Shown here piece after piece: positions 23,985 to 35,524 of a stretch of DNA of 64,000 nucleotides. The stretch lies in the NCBI GenBank assembly GCA_032158295.1, contig CM063251.1:19035425-19099424 (forward strand). The letters run 5' to 3'. The DNA is from Pycnopodia helianthoides (lineage: Eukaryota > Echinodermata > Asteroidea > Forcipulatida > Asteriidae). The notes beneath the pieces were generated by a model, which searched no databases, had not been told where the DNA came from, and saw only the letters and a list, made by a program, of their open reading frames with translations. Each line of letters starts with the position of its first letter. Within the stretch, counting starts at the first letter, position 1. The translations under genes were made by a program, and so were the position numbers.

Positions 23985-24486
23985 TTTAATGAAGCTAAAA
24001 TTATACAATTGTTTGGCACAGCACGAGAAATTAATGTACATGTGCTTTAAAGGAACATTACAGAATTGGTAAGAAAAAAACTTGTAAAATATACTTTTGA
24101 CCACAGATTTACATAAAACTTACACTGTCTAATAATGATGATAGTAGAAAACATTCCTTGAAATATTTTTGTCTGAAATGCCATATTTGATGAGAAATGA
24201 ATAAACTAATTTTCCGATTGGAGTTTATCGCTCAGTGAGCGTTTTATTCATTTGTTGAATCTATGTTATTTCATGCAAATGTGTAATCGGTTTTCACTAT
24301 TTTCTCGTGACCCAGATGACCGACCGATCTCAAACTTCTACAGGTTTGTCAGTTTATGTATATGGTGGATTACATAAAGTGCTTACACTGCCAGCAACTG
24401 TTTTGTTAGCAAAAACCAATTCTGTAATGTTTCTTTAATGAAGCTAAAATTACACAATTGTTTGGCACAGCACGAGAAATTTATGT
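23985..24486. repeat. 53-bp direct repeats flanking a family A element
   Basis: A 53-bp block beginning TTTAATGAAGCTAAAATTA and containing TTTGGCACAGCACGAGAAAT occurs at 23985-24037 and again at 24434-24486 with about three differences. The family A element at 24047-24438 fills the gap. The repeats are far too long to be a target-site duplication, so a duplication event must have involved the insertion. Confidence 0.75.
24047..24438 (-). mobile_element. family A TTAA-flanked MITE-like element, copy 1 (inverted relative to the others)
   Basis: The ends TTAAAGGAACATTACAG and CTGTAATGTTTCTTTAA are inverted repeats of about 24 bp. The interior carries, in the opposite orientation to copies 2-5, the shared blocks TGTTTTGTTAGC, CGATCTCAAACTTCTACAGG and AACGCTC/GAGCGTT. 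No ORF. TTAA borders fit insertion at TTAA sites, as known for piggyBac-type transposases; the assignment is inference. Confidence 0.7.
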
Positions 24487-24559
24487 GAGATACCCTATAC
24501 CATTGATTGAACTTTTAGTTAGAATGAAGACAAGTATTACAACCCGTATCAAAGTTATC

Positions 24560-25000
24560 TTTAACAATTCTGCTGTTTCATGATGTGATGACAGCTATTT
24601 GAACACGAGCCCCGAGTAGATACTGCTGACGTTGAGATATAGTGTGATTGCCTTTCCGAAAGGATCAATATCGTGACGTCACGGCTTCCCCCTGGTAATC
24701 CATGTTGCCTCGATTTTTTCATTCCGAACCCAAACATCGACCGTATATGAAAGAATTCCGACATTTCTACCTTTCATTGGGGAGAGAAAAGAGATTCGCG
24801 CCCTTTTGAACATCGCTCCAGATGTTTTGCCGCCAAATCTGAGGGGATTTTCCCAATGTGGCTTATTAGTCTTATTGACGATGCCGGCTGTGATTGAGGA
24901 GCCCTCAAAAGAGGAGATAACTTCTTTGTGACTTTGATTGATTAAACGTCTGCTTTGAAAAGAGCAAGGGGTCGCTGTGAGAAATGCACACATCATAGAA
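24560..25000. promoter_or_regulatory. possible non-coding regulatory block
   Basis: A non-repetitive stretch of mixed composition with a palindromic CRE (CGTGACGTCACG around 24673), GATTGATTAAAC, TTATTAGTCTTATT and GATTGAGGAG elements. Such mixtures are common in developmental enhancers. A minus-strand frame of about 100 codons spans it but has no splice or domain support. The call rests on motif density only. Confidence 0.2.
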
Positions 25001-28000
25001 ATGGTGAATTATTTAGCAAGAACGGTGGCTTCTTGTTATTTTAGAAATAGAAGGGTGCTGTTACTCGCATTATTGATGCATGTTATGCCGGCAATTGTCT
25101 CTCGTTGTTGCTTCTGTATACGTCAAATCGGAAACGACTCGTTAAGAATTAACATCAGTTTAAACTCTCGATATATCACCATCCCCAACTTCTGTAAAAA
25201 AAAATATATATATGAAATAACAAAATAAAATGAGAGAACAAAGCTCGAAGGTAAAAAGAAAATAGATAGAATGTTGGTCTCTTTCAAAATATGGGTTTGA
25301 AAGAAAAACCAGAAATGACCCATTGCAACTAACTGCCTATACTGCTTTAATAAATCCAATGTTGTGATTCACAGCCCAGTCAATAAAAAAAGCACGACCT
25401 ACAACAATTAACTAATTAATTAAAGACGGGTACCACCTCATATTGACTCATCGATTGTGAGGTCACCAATGGACTAATTAATCTAAACAAAAGAACGCGG
25501 TGACAGTTCATTATGAGTTGGTATCTACTGGGCGACACCTAGATGAACAACGGCTATACTCTGCCATCTGTCACGCTGTAGGTACTGGACAACAGAGCAC
25601 ATAATGCACAATGTTCACTTTGTTTGTAATGTTTATTCATCGAGGGGGGGGGGTGGAGTAGGAGGGGGAAGACAAACAATAAACCAAGATGGGCCATGTA
25701 GCAGTCATGCTGCACTTTATTGATGTAATCTTATTAAGCTGCCTTTTTGCCATTCGCATCTGCTCGATTCTGTTTTTGTCTCCTGATTGAGTGGGCGGGC
25801 AAGGGGGTATTTCTAAACAGTATTCTGCAACCGTTTAGTAGTTTGTCTAATTATATCATAATTCATCAGCTTTTGGGATGCTTGTACCAACCAAACAGAC
25901 CTCGGAAAAAAATCAAATCAAATCTAATCAAATCAAAAATCAAAATCAAACAAACAAACAAACAAGCCAATAAATTAATAAATTAATAAAGAAATAAATA
26001 AACACAAAAATTTAGAAATGAATAAGGAAAGCAATAATAATCATAAAATAAAGAATAATGATAATAATGAAAAGAGTTATCCGTACAGAAAAAACTCGGT
26101 TCACTAGAGTAAATGTTTTACCCTGTTTCCGCAAAAACATCAAGCTTTGTGCGACGTAAATGGAGAGAATGTTCTTATTTCTCTTTATGCCTGCCTAACT
26201 GTTTTTCCCCCAAGTTCTTAGTATATTTGTGTGTTGTGTTAATCTGTTGGTGGTATGAATTAAAGGAAACAATATCTCCACTGTTTGAAAACAATGATAA
26301 TAACAAAGTTCAACAATTAAACAAATTATTAAAGAGATACAAAACCAACGTACAGATAAACAATAACAATAAAAAAAACCTAAATAAATAAATAAATATT
26401 AAAGACAAAATAATAATAATACATGAATAACTACATACAAATTATAATAAAGCTACGGCATAAATGGGTTGACTATGACAGTCTCGGGGGACTGGATTTG
26501 GGGCTAATGTTGTTGAGCGTCCTGTGTTGGTTTGAGTACCGTAATGCTACAGTGGTGCATGCTTGGCCTACTTTTATATCCATAAGTACAACAAAAATGA
26601 CAATTATTATTAAATTATGCAGCTTGTATGAAACCTAAGATAGCTCAAATGCGACATTAATCACTGCATCTAGCAATTTATTAGTTGAAAGCTCTAGAAA
26701 ACGTTAAAAGCTCTGAAGAGAGGTCTTTGTATCCGGACAAGCCAATGATTGTGAAGACAAAGGATAACATCTGGCTTAGACTTTTTTGTTCACTGTCAGC
26801 TTTCATTGATTGAAAAAGTAGTGAATTTTTTATTGGGATGCGAGATTACAGCTGAATAATTGTAACTCGGTAAACGTGATTTGGATTCGTTTGAAGTCCA
26901 GTAAGTCAAACTATTGTCCATTATGGTTATCGTAGGATATATATATTTTTTAGGGAAACGAGAGACAATTAATTTTGTTTTGTATTTATTGCTATGCGGT
27001 AAAAGAGATGTCAAATCATTATTGTTAGATGTTGTTACAAACAATACTAAATTTTACAGATTATAGTACTCTGGTCGCACTCATTGCAAGATATAACTAT
27101 CCCTATTCCAAAACGATAGCTCTGTTCGCCAATTTGAATCCCCGCACGGAAAGTGCACATTCGTTCAAAACTAAAGATGAAGCTTAAACCAGAGCCAAAG
27201 CTGAAACCTTGGTTTCGAAAAGGCCATAGGCTATTGAGGAAAGATTCAAACAAACATTGTTTACCTGAAAATTTTACGACAGTGTAATTCTGTATATGTC
27301 AGATTATTAAGAAATCGTTGACAAATTCCCAGCATATTTTGCTTTCTTTTCTAGTGAGGCGAATACTATGTATCTTTTGTATTTTGCCTGATCCTCAACG
27401 AACCAATAAGCTCCGCACACAACGTAGAAACGAAAGAATCGATCTAGGAACAATCCAGTGTTGTTCACATAATAAATAGAGCATGAAACACTTATTAAAT
27501 TTTTTAGTAATTTGCTCAAAATTGAAGGCGAGAGATCCTTTTATTTAACGAAGTCGGGGAAAAGAGGTCTGCCCCCAAAAAGCACAACCACAACAAACTG
27601 GCTCGAAAATTGAGCAGATGTTGCAATGTATGCGTAGTAAAATCCATTCATGTTTCGCTTGAATTGACCCGCATCGATTTTTATGAATGAGCTATAACTG
27701 AGATGAACGTACTGAGTCACAGACAGTCTGCTAACCCCTGTCGAGATCACGCAGGAAATTTATCAATCTCTCTCCAACGCAGCGACCCACGCCGCTTCAA
27801 GATAGAGTGATCAGCCTGTACAGAGAAAATGTTTTCTAATTTTGAGCTGAGAATTCAAGCATTGCTCTTTCACTTAGACTCACTGATGAATGGCAATGGT
27901 TTGCTTCCTTTTGAAACCATGGCAACGAGTTAGCATCAAGCTTACATCATGCAAGCTTGTCTGCGTCATTTTGCTGCCATTTTTATATATAGCATGGTAA

Positions 28001-28263
28001 CTAACTGCAGCGGTTGAGAGCTTTTGTATATAGGAGTCAAGGTCACTCATCTCATCAGAAATCTATTGTTCATTTCAAAATGTCAAGGATTGCGGTCTAT
28101 ACTATTCATCTTTTGTCATCAGCGAGAGATGTCTGGAGACAAGGAGAATTATTTGAGTTTCTTCTACGGACAATATCTGCGTACAAAGAGGGTTTTCTTG
28201 TTATATTCTCACGGCCCCTTGAAAAACAACCCTGTAGTTAAAATCGTGGCTTTATAATTTTTT
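25001..28263. other. non-coding DNA with low-complexity stretches
   Basis: Contains a G-run at about 25645-25654, (AAAC)n and (TAAA)n tracts at 25905-26060, and A-rich AAT/AAC tracts at 26275-26425. Frames are short and compositionally biased. Nothing is recognised as a gene. Confidence 0.5.
25905..26060. repeat. A-rich low-complexity tract (AAATC, AAAC, TAAA units)
   Basis: Consecutive runs of ATCAAATC-like, AAACAAACAAAC and AATTAATAAATTAATAAAG-like units. This may be the expanded tail of an old retroposon. No coding content. Confidence 0.7.
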
Positions 28264-28620
28264 ATAATATAATAAATAAATGCATGTAAATAGATTATTA
28301 AATGTTAAGTTGCTAGGTTTAAAAGACGTAAATTGTCTAATGATGTATATATATATTTTTTTACGGGGGTTGCTATTTTCAGATAGTGATTTAGTTCACT
28401 TTTGGACAATCCCTAGGCTGCTGGGTTTTTGTTGTGTTTTTTTTCTACATATTCCTCTGTTTTCGTATTTCTTGGTCTGATTGTTATTATAAGTCTTCTG
28501 TTTAATGTGGTGTAATGTTTTTAAAAGCCCGAATGAATAAATAATAACAAACAAATAAACAAACAAACCAAAAACAAACAAACACCCCCAACACCCAACA
28601 AACAAACAATCAAACAGAAA
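28264..28620 (+). mobile_element. possible retroposon 3' end with A-rich tail
   Basis: A T-rich stretch leads to TTTTAAAAGCCCGAATGAATA followed by AATAATAACAAACAAATAAACAAACAAAC. The pattern (GAATGAATAAAT then a short-unit A-rich tail) resembles the 3' end of a truncated non-LTR retroposon. The 5' boundary is undefined and no ORF is present. Confidence 0.3.
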
Positions 28621-30736
28621 ACAAGCAAAACAAAGTAAGCTCAACCCCAAACCCTCATAATTTAAAAAACAACTCTGACTTCGATCATATCTTCAACCAA
28701 TCTTTAAGAAAATGTCACCAAAAATAATTGTTCAAAATTCGCATCCACTTCATTAGCAGCATCAGTTGGGATGTTAACCTAGCGAGCGGTCCACGTGAAA
28801 CGAGTGTCACCAATTTCGCAGTCGATTGGAGCGAGGTTCATTAGACCGAAGCTCGGTGTGTGAAGTCACCTTTATCCCTCCACGACGGGGACGGAAGAAT
28901 TGTGAGGTGATGAAATTGCCACCCGAGTGGAGAAGGGATAACCTGTGCTGCTGAGAAGAAGAAGATATAAACTTAGAATATCCCTTTAAAGGGACAGTGT
29001 GTTGTAAATTAACCAAATGTACACTGGCCGGAAGGCATATCCTCCAAAGATAGGAGTAGGCCTAATCTAAATGACACACTGCACCCGAATGCCCATCCTC
29101 AAAAATTAATCTCTCGGTTTTTCTTGAATTGTTGCAGAATTCGCCCGATAAACTCACTGGACAACAATGCTGTTTTGATCGCATTGTTTGTCAGGAGGAA
29201 TAACATAATTTCTAGAACTACAATTGGTAATCACGAAATAGCCTTTTTAATATCGATAATCATGACCTTACGTTACGTTAATTCTCTTTAAAAAAAATAA
29301 TCGCGTGTAAACATTATCTCGTGTCCAAAAAGATGGGAATTACAGGGAATGTCGCAATTTTAATTTAACTGCATCTGGGAATTTCACACTAAAAAGCACT
29401 ATTCATTTATTTTAGATACACCGTTCACGAGACAGTTCCTTTAAACCTTGCCGTGGCTTGTCACGATGGCCCATACTCCCCAGTGTGCGTAACGAAGTCT
29501 AATGTAGCGAGAAAGTCGAGTTGTGTATAATACACCATTGAAACAACGTGGTGATAATCACTGCTCAAAAACTGGCGGGAACCACCAAAGCGCGGGAAAG
29601 CATGTAATTGCCGCGCAGTCAGTAGATGGGTGCTTTTATGCGTGAATGTTCGCTTTCTGGTTAAGATAACTGAATTATGAAATAGCGGCTTGGAATCCAA
29701 CCATAATCAAACTTGCAGCTGTTTCTGTGACCATAGGGAACCACGTTTCAGAACGAATAGGCCTAGATATTTGCTAATATGGTTTTTCCTGATGTTCGAA
29801 TTTTAGAATTTCAGTAAGACCTGTCTTTAATTTTTGAAAGAAATATTTATTAATTTAAAACGGGCATTATAGGTTACCAGAATTGAACATCTGTTGAGGT
29901 AAGCATTTGCAGTATATTATCATTGTATTATGTGAGGCTGTTTAATTATGCAAAACAAGTTCCACAAATTTACACGTGAAATTTTAACCGTGCCTAGTTG
30001 TGTCGTATTAATAGTATAAATAATATAATATATTGACAATAGTTTATACAATTCGATCAATAACAAGCATTGATTGACTGTTATTGACTGGTGTTTTGCC
30101 TGCAACACTAGTATAGCATAGGGGTGGGAGGGGATGGGTGTGTGTGTGTGTGTGGGGGGGGGGGGGGGCACAGGAAGCCAGGGGGGTTGCATGGCGACTC
30201 TTCAATGGCATAACAAAAATGATGCTCCTTGACTGATGAATTTTGCCCCGCAGACGGAGTTGATGTATTTGAGCTGTTTCAGAGGCGTCACTGTAACATT
30301 TTAAGCATTTCAATCGTTTACTATCAATCATTTTAAACTTACATTCTCAAGTTCGTGTCTAATGATTCTTGTCATCAATTAGACGTGCTCTGCAGGCATA
30401 CTTAGGATACCTCTATTACAAACGAATTGCGGAATGTCCCCCGGCATTACATTACCAAGCAGCCACAATTTCTTAGCTTCTACACCGTAGGAGTCCTATG
30501 CCAATATGGTACGCGTATACAACTTCCGTTTATGTGTACAAGATATTGCACTGTTCCTGTAGTCTGATATGATCATGAGCGTTTATAAAGCAAGTAGTGA
30601 GAGCCCAGGTTTAATGAAAGTGTCCGCGGTGTAAAGGCGGTGATATTTTTGGCCGACAAGTGTTTTCTAGAGCATGACACTTAACTCCGTAGCAACCGTA
30701 ACACCGTTTTGTGAGGAAAGTTTATAGGTCGGTAGA
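28621..30736. other. non-coding DNA
   Basis: No gene recognised. A plus-strand donor-like GTTGAG|GTAAGC at 29899 lacks an open upstream frame of useful length. A (GT)n/(G)n tract lies at 30137-30168. Confidence 0.5.
30137..30168. repeat. (GT)n followed by a poly(G) run
   Basis: GTGTGTGTGTGTGTGT passes into a run of about 16 G interrupted by nothing else, then CACAGG. A simple-sequence tract prone to length change and to assembly error. Confidence 0.9.
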
Positions 30737-30796
30737 TTGACGCGGCGCCAGACAGTCTCATGTTTAAATGCATCCGTCTGTACAACACCTGCCGAG

Positions 30797-30955
30797 ATGA
30801 GAAGAGGCTGGGTCCGTTTTCTTCTTCGTCATCTTACGGAGATTGCCAGCGAAGGGCTAGGGGGAATTCACGAGCACCTGTATAACGGAATGCTCCTGGC
30901 TGATTCAGTAGAAGACTATGAATGGACAAGTTGCTTGCATTGGCACGCCGGTTGA
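30797..30955 (+). CDS. protein-like small ORF, unrecognised
   Basis: An ATG at 30797 (context GAGATGA) opens 52 codons in a locally GC-richer, CpG-containing stretch. The product would be rich in Arg, Leu, Glu and Trp, with no signal peptide, membrane segment or known motif that I can see. The frame is also open for 20 codons upstream. No clear donor or polyadenylation signal follows: GCGTAAGATG lies 20 bp after the stop. It may be a chance frame or an exon of a gene whose other parts I cannot identify. Confidence 0.12.
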   Translation: MRRGWVRFLLRHLTEIASEGLGGIHEHLYNGMLLADSVEDYEWTSCLHWHAG

Positions 30956-31167
30956 AGTACAACTGAGACATGCGTAAGATGTATATTGCTATACTATACC
31001 GCATGGACGACCCTACTGAACCCCGTATGTAAACCCTTCAGGTTATGACTCAAAATTCAGCAAATGGCCCTAGTGTCTGAGAATGATTGATTAAAAAATG
31101 AAGAAGGCATGAATGTTGGACTTTTGATACTTTTTTAAGAAACACATTTTGTTCCCCGTGCCCGCAG

Positions 31168-31370
31168 GTCAAGAAAGTGTCACTAAAAAAACGACGAGTT
31201 TTCAGTATTGGAATGAATGCGAATGGATGCACGAGTCAAACCTTCTTAACGTTGAAATGGTGAAAAAAAAGCCAAGTCAAAGTCTTCTTACGTGGTCGAA
31301 ATTCAAGGAGAGATGCAGCAAGCTGTGGGGACACACGTCCCCCGGGAGTTCAAGCTTAGAAGGAGGCTGA
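31168..31370 (+). CDS. candidate terminal exon, unrecognised
   Basis: A strong acceptor (TTTTGTTCCCCGTGCCCGCAG) at 31166-31167 opens a phase-1 frame of 66 codons ending in TGA at 31368-31370. The predicted peptide is charged, with several Trp and Cys and no low complexity, and reads like a protein C-terminus. I recognise no domain. The upstream partner exon is unknown; the protein-like frame at 30797-30955 ends in a stop and cannot be joined directly. No AATAAA lies close downstream apart from CAAATAAATAG near 31455. Confidence 0.15.
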
Positions 31371-31673
31371 CATGAACGCGTGTGTGACGGGACAGTGTTT
31401 GACAACAATGTAGGTCGCGCGATGCCCCAATTCACAAATCTAGATCGATGGCGCCAAATAAATAGTCATGTGCGTCGAAAATAAAACACCGATCGTTCAA
31501 TAAACCGTCCTCGTCTTTTAAAAATACATCAATTTGAATGATGAATTTGCTATTCGATTCAAATATCTTATCTGAATGTTTTAATATTGGTGTATGGCTT
31601 TGCCTGGTGATTTTTTTCCAAAAAAGAAAAACAAATAACATGGACGGAGGAAAGAGAAGGGTAAAAAAGGGAT

Positions 31674-31799
31674 GGAAGAAGAAGAAGAAGAAGAAGAAGA
31701 AGAAGAAGAAGAAGAAGAAGAAGAAGAAGAAGAAGAAGAAGAAGAAGAAGAAGACGACGAAGAAGAAGAAGAAGAAGAAGAAGAAGAAGAAGAAGAAGA
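31674..31799. repeat. (GAA)n microsatellite, ~42 triplets
   Basis: Near-perfect GAA repeat, interrupted once by GACGACGAA near 31754. All frames across it are homopolymeric and therefore not genes. Polypurine mirror symmetry makes intramolecular triplex formation possible. Confidence 0.95.
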
Positions 31800-31986
31800 C
31801 TTTTCAATGAGAACTTTATTGCAAACAAAAGATTTCATTTATTATTGTTTACAAAATTACTGAAAATTTCCGTTAGAACAATAGGTAAATAGAGCAATTA
31901 AGACATATAAGACGTGGCAGGGTAAATATTACTGAAGGTTACCCTCGCTAGAGGATGCAAGACCCATGCCCTCCCTCCCCCAATCA

Positions 31987-32205
31987 GGAGAAGAAGAAGA
32001 AGAAGAAGAAGAAGAAGAAGAAGAAGAAGAAGAAGAAGAAGAAGAGAAGAAGAAGAAGAAGAAGAAGAAGAAGAAGAAGAAGAAGAAGAAGAAGAAGAAG
32101 AAGAAGAAGAAGAAGAAGAAGAAGAAGAAGAAGAAGAAGAAGAAGAAGAAGAAGAAGAAGAAGAAGAAGAAGAAGAAGAAGAAGAAGAAGAAGAAGAAAA
32201 GAAAG
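31987..32205. repeat. (AAG)n microsatellite, ~70 triplets
   Basis: A second polypurine tract on the same strand as the one at 31674, with one phase slip (GAAGAGAAGAAG near 32043) and an impure right end (AAAAGAAAGTAGAAG). The homopolymer frames (Lys, Arg, Glu, or Ser and Leu on the other strand) are artefacts of the repeat. Confidence 0.95.
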
Positions 32206-32271
32206 TAGAAGAAGAAAAAGATAACAGAAAGCCTGAGATTGTACTCAAGGTTACATTATTTCAACAATTTT

Positions 32272-32482
32272 CCATTGGCCCTTTAGCGGGCCTTGGACCC
32301 CACGCAGTGGTAGGCTTTCTGATGCTTTCTTGCACATAACTCATATACTAGGCCTATATAGGCCTACATAACTTTCCTTGGGCCATTGAGCGGGCCTTGG
32401 ACCCCACGCAGTGGTAGGCTTTATGATGCCTTCTTGCACATAACTCATATAAACTATATAGGCCTACATAACTTTCCTGATT
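32272..32482. repeat. 104-bp tandem duplication with GGCCC palindrome
   Basis: Two copies, offset 104 bp, share GCGGGCCTTGGACCCCACGC, AGTGGTAGGCTTTMTGATGC, TTCTTGCACATAACTCATAT and AGGCCTACATAACTTTCCT. Each begins with an imperfect palindrome GGCCCTTTAGCGGGCC. Confidence 0.85.
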
Positions 32483-32633
32483 GGTCGCCATGGGTTTTTT
32501 TTCATGAAAGATAGCAAAGGTAAAGAGACAATTATTAAATAAAACAATTACTTCAAAGTATTCCTGCTCAAAACATAACACAGAAAAGCTTAAAAATGCC
32601 TTCGACAACATATTCATCTCCAGCAAATTTCCA

Positions 32634-32850
32634 GGGCCCTTGAGCGGGCCCTCAACCCTACTATGCTTCGCGATGCGCACTCACACGCTTCCCTTATTTT
32701 TGCCAATGGTTGACGATTTCTCCTTTTAATCAAATAAAAAAGAAATGGGGAGGAAAAAAAACACACCATGAAGACAACATCCAGAACGACTCAGAATACA
32801 CAAGAGAGCAAAGCCATCTTGAAACGAATTCCACGGCCCTGAAGCAGGCC
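32634..32850. repeat. two further GGCCC(N6-7)GGGCC palindromes
   Basis: GGGCCCTTGAGCGGGCCC at 32634-32651 and GGCCCTGAAGCAGGCC at 32835-32850 match the palindromes of the neighbouring duplication without the rest of the unit. Hairpins with 5-6 bp GC stems can form. Confidence 0.7.
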
Positions 32851-34482
32851 CTGCCTGGTCTCCACACAACTATAGCTTTGATCTATGTGCTTGCATTGTT
32901 TTGATTATACGCCCCCTTATTAAACCCCTCCTCCCCGATCCGCCCTTGAATACAGTTGAATTTCATCACTAAATTGATCTTAAATTAGTAATGTACGCAA
33001 ATTTCTAAAATCATGTCCCACCACTTTTAAACACGGATCTAAATAGTGAATAGAATTGAAAAAATTTAAAATATAATGGATTTTTAAGAAATGTGGCGTT
33101 CCGAGGACACAAAGCCTTGGCTTTTATATGTTTTTATTTTCACGACAGAATATATTCTTTCGTTTTGATAGACATAGCAGGCAATCGTCTGACTTTTAAA
33201 GCACTACACATTTATTCAAATTAGATGATAGACAATTAAGATATTGCTCCATAAGAATGAATGCCATCGTAAGGTAGCTGGCAAACATCAAAATGTTTAA
33301 CAAACTCTCAAATTATTGATGGAGTTTAGTTTTGTTAAAGAATACACGAACATTTGAGCCTAATTTAAGACTAAAGGTCCATAATTATGATCTACTTCTG
33401 GAAATCGACGTCATGATGACCTCAAGACACACTTCTTATTTCTCAGGAGAATTTGTTTTTTTTGCGGGGAAAAATGGAACGCCTGACCGAAATGTTGGCA
33501 CCTTTTGCAAACAGCAGTTCCTTGACCCATTATTCGTGACCAGGCTTTGACTAAGTAATAACTATTTCCTCCAAGTCTCATAGGAACACGCGGGTGTTGG
33601 ATTGTTTAAACTTTAATATTTGTTTATAATTACACCATGTTTTAAGCCAATCCACGTGATATCCCTATAGTATTAAAACTCGGTTTTCTTTTTCTTCAGT
33701 GTAAATTGACACTGTGTCCTCGCTGCGTGTCGCTGTATTACCTACCGATGAATAAATTCAACATAGCTGCAAATGAGATCGTCGTTGCTGATTCACAATC
33801 TAGGCTTTACCACTTATAAGGCATTTATTTGGGTAAAATGATCTTCCTTTTTTTTGTTTCAAGATGTGGTTCCTTGAATTAAGTAAACAAGAACAAAATA
33901 CTACAAACATACTATAGAAACATACATATACATTTATGATAAACATATACAATATATAACACAGCAAAACGGACAAGAAAACTAAAACAGTTGCGAAGAA
34001 CAAGGGTGTAATAAATGACTCGCACATCTCAGTCGGTAAAGGAAGATATACAGTGCATCTTAAAGTCAAGGAGAGAGTGCACCGTTAAAGAAGATGAGGA
34101 ATCTTAAGATTGATCACCTTGGGCATCACCTGCCAGGATACTAAGAGCAGCTAACCTCTTGAGACAGGATTGTATCTTAGAGAGACTGAGGTGGACACAG
34201 TAATGAAACATTGAGGAAGCTTTGAAGAGAGGCAAGGAAAAGGGCGAGGGAAACTGGGAATAAATCGAAAGAACGATACATGTAGGATAGATAAAAGGAA
34301 AACGTCAAAATTCCTCCAAAGTTGTCCACTTTGCTGATTATGTAATACTGTTTTACATAATTATATAGTTCTCCACGGTTTGTTTCAAAACGTAATCTGA
34401 CGAGGAGGATCCAGAATCTTGATTCCTCGTCTTAATTAGAAATTCACAAATTCACACTTAATTATAAGCTAATTACATATAC
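32851..34482. other. non-coding DNA, nothing recognised
   Basis: AT-rich. A plus-strand frame at 33332-33550 overlaps a stretch with GACGTCATGATGACCTC, which may be regulatory. No splice support or domain. Confidence 0.5.
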
Positions 34483-34670
34483 TTAAAGGAACATTACAGA
34501 ATTGGTTTTTGCTAACAAAACAGTTGCTGGCAGTGTAAGCACTTTATGTAATCCACCATATACATAAACTGACAAACCTGTAGAAGTTTGAGATCGATCG
34601 GCCATCTGGGTCACGAGAAAATAGTGAAAAACCTATTTTTTTTCCTTACCAATTCTGTAATGTTCCTTTA
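34483..34670 (+). mobile_element. family A MITE-like element, copy 2, internally deleted
   Basis: Retains the left end TTAAAGGAACATTACAG, the blocks ACAAAACAGTTGCTGGCAGT and GAAGTTTGAGATCGATCGGC, and the right end ACCAATTCTGTAATGTTCC, but about 200 bp of the right interior is missing. The last base of TTAA is mutated at the right border. Confidence 0.75.
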
Positions 34671-35524
34671 TGTCAAAATACCCGCGAGTGGAGACTAAAC
34701 ATAAAAAGGTCTATGCAACCCAAAAGGAAAAGTAATAAGTTTGTGAAAAAAGACTAAATCGAAGAACTTAAACAAAGATGGATTGAAGCACTAATACTAA
34801 TATTCTAAGGACTCATTGGTATTGGAGAATTACAATTACAAACTCTATCTTGTCACATACGTTAAACAGTTTTCACTTTTTTGGTAAATTCATTATTCTA
34901 TTTGGGTTACTTGAAACTTCACCATCTATAAAAATCTTCCACATCTTGTTTAACTACAACCAATTAGGTAAACACATTGCACTGCATAAAATCGGTTTTA
35001 TTCTTAAAACGGTAGGAGCACCCTCAAAAGCATGACCAAGTCACTTGCTCACCGGTCATTTGCATCCATCTGTAACCCTAATTGCTTTAGTGAAAGATTA
35101 CTACTTCATCTTAAGAATATTTTACACACTTCAACCACCAGATGAATGACAACTACCCAAGTTTTCCCTAAAAGACTCTGTTGTCATTTAGGATGAGTCT
35201 TCCATCAATGGAGATTGTGCACGGCAGCTGTATTAAGCATGTAGCAACAGGAAAAACAGCACTGACTATTCATGACTTGTCATTATTTTCTCTAAATTAT
35301 GCACAACTCGCTGTGAGTCACACGAACCGGTCTCCCCCCGCTATGCATTTTTATCATCACACTGCATGTCCTTACCCATGAGAATTATGGTTGAATAGTG
35401 TTCGTAATGGCTGGTAATTCCGCCCTGATTCCATGTCTACCACTGTGTTTAACAACGGATGAAAACATACAGCCAATTTCGAGATGACTCACTGTAAAAT
35501 TACGTTACCAGCTTTCTTATTTGA
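34671..35524. other. non-coding DNA, nothing recognised
   Basis: AT-rich with short frames lacking splice or family support. No repeats or palindromes were noticed. Confidence 0.5.

Noticed and set aside
31672..32248. Long frames across the GAA tracts (Glu, Lys, Arg, Ser or Leu runs on both strands)
   Set aside because: Every frame is open because the repeat has no stop codon; none extends into convincing coding sequence.
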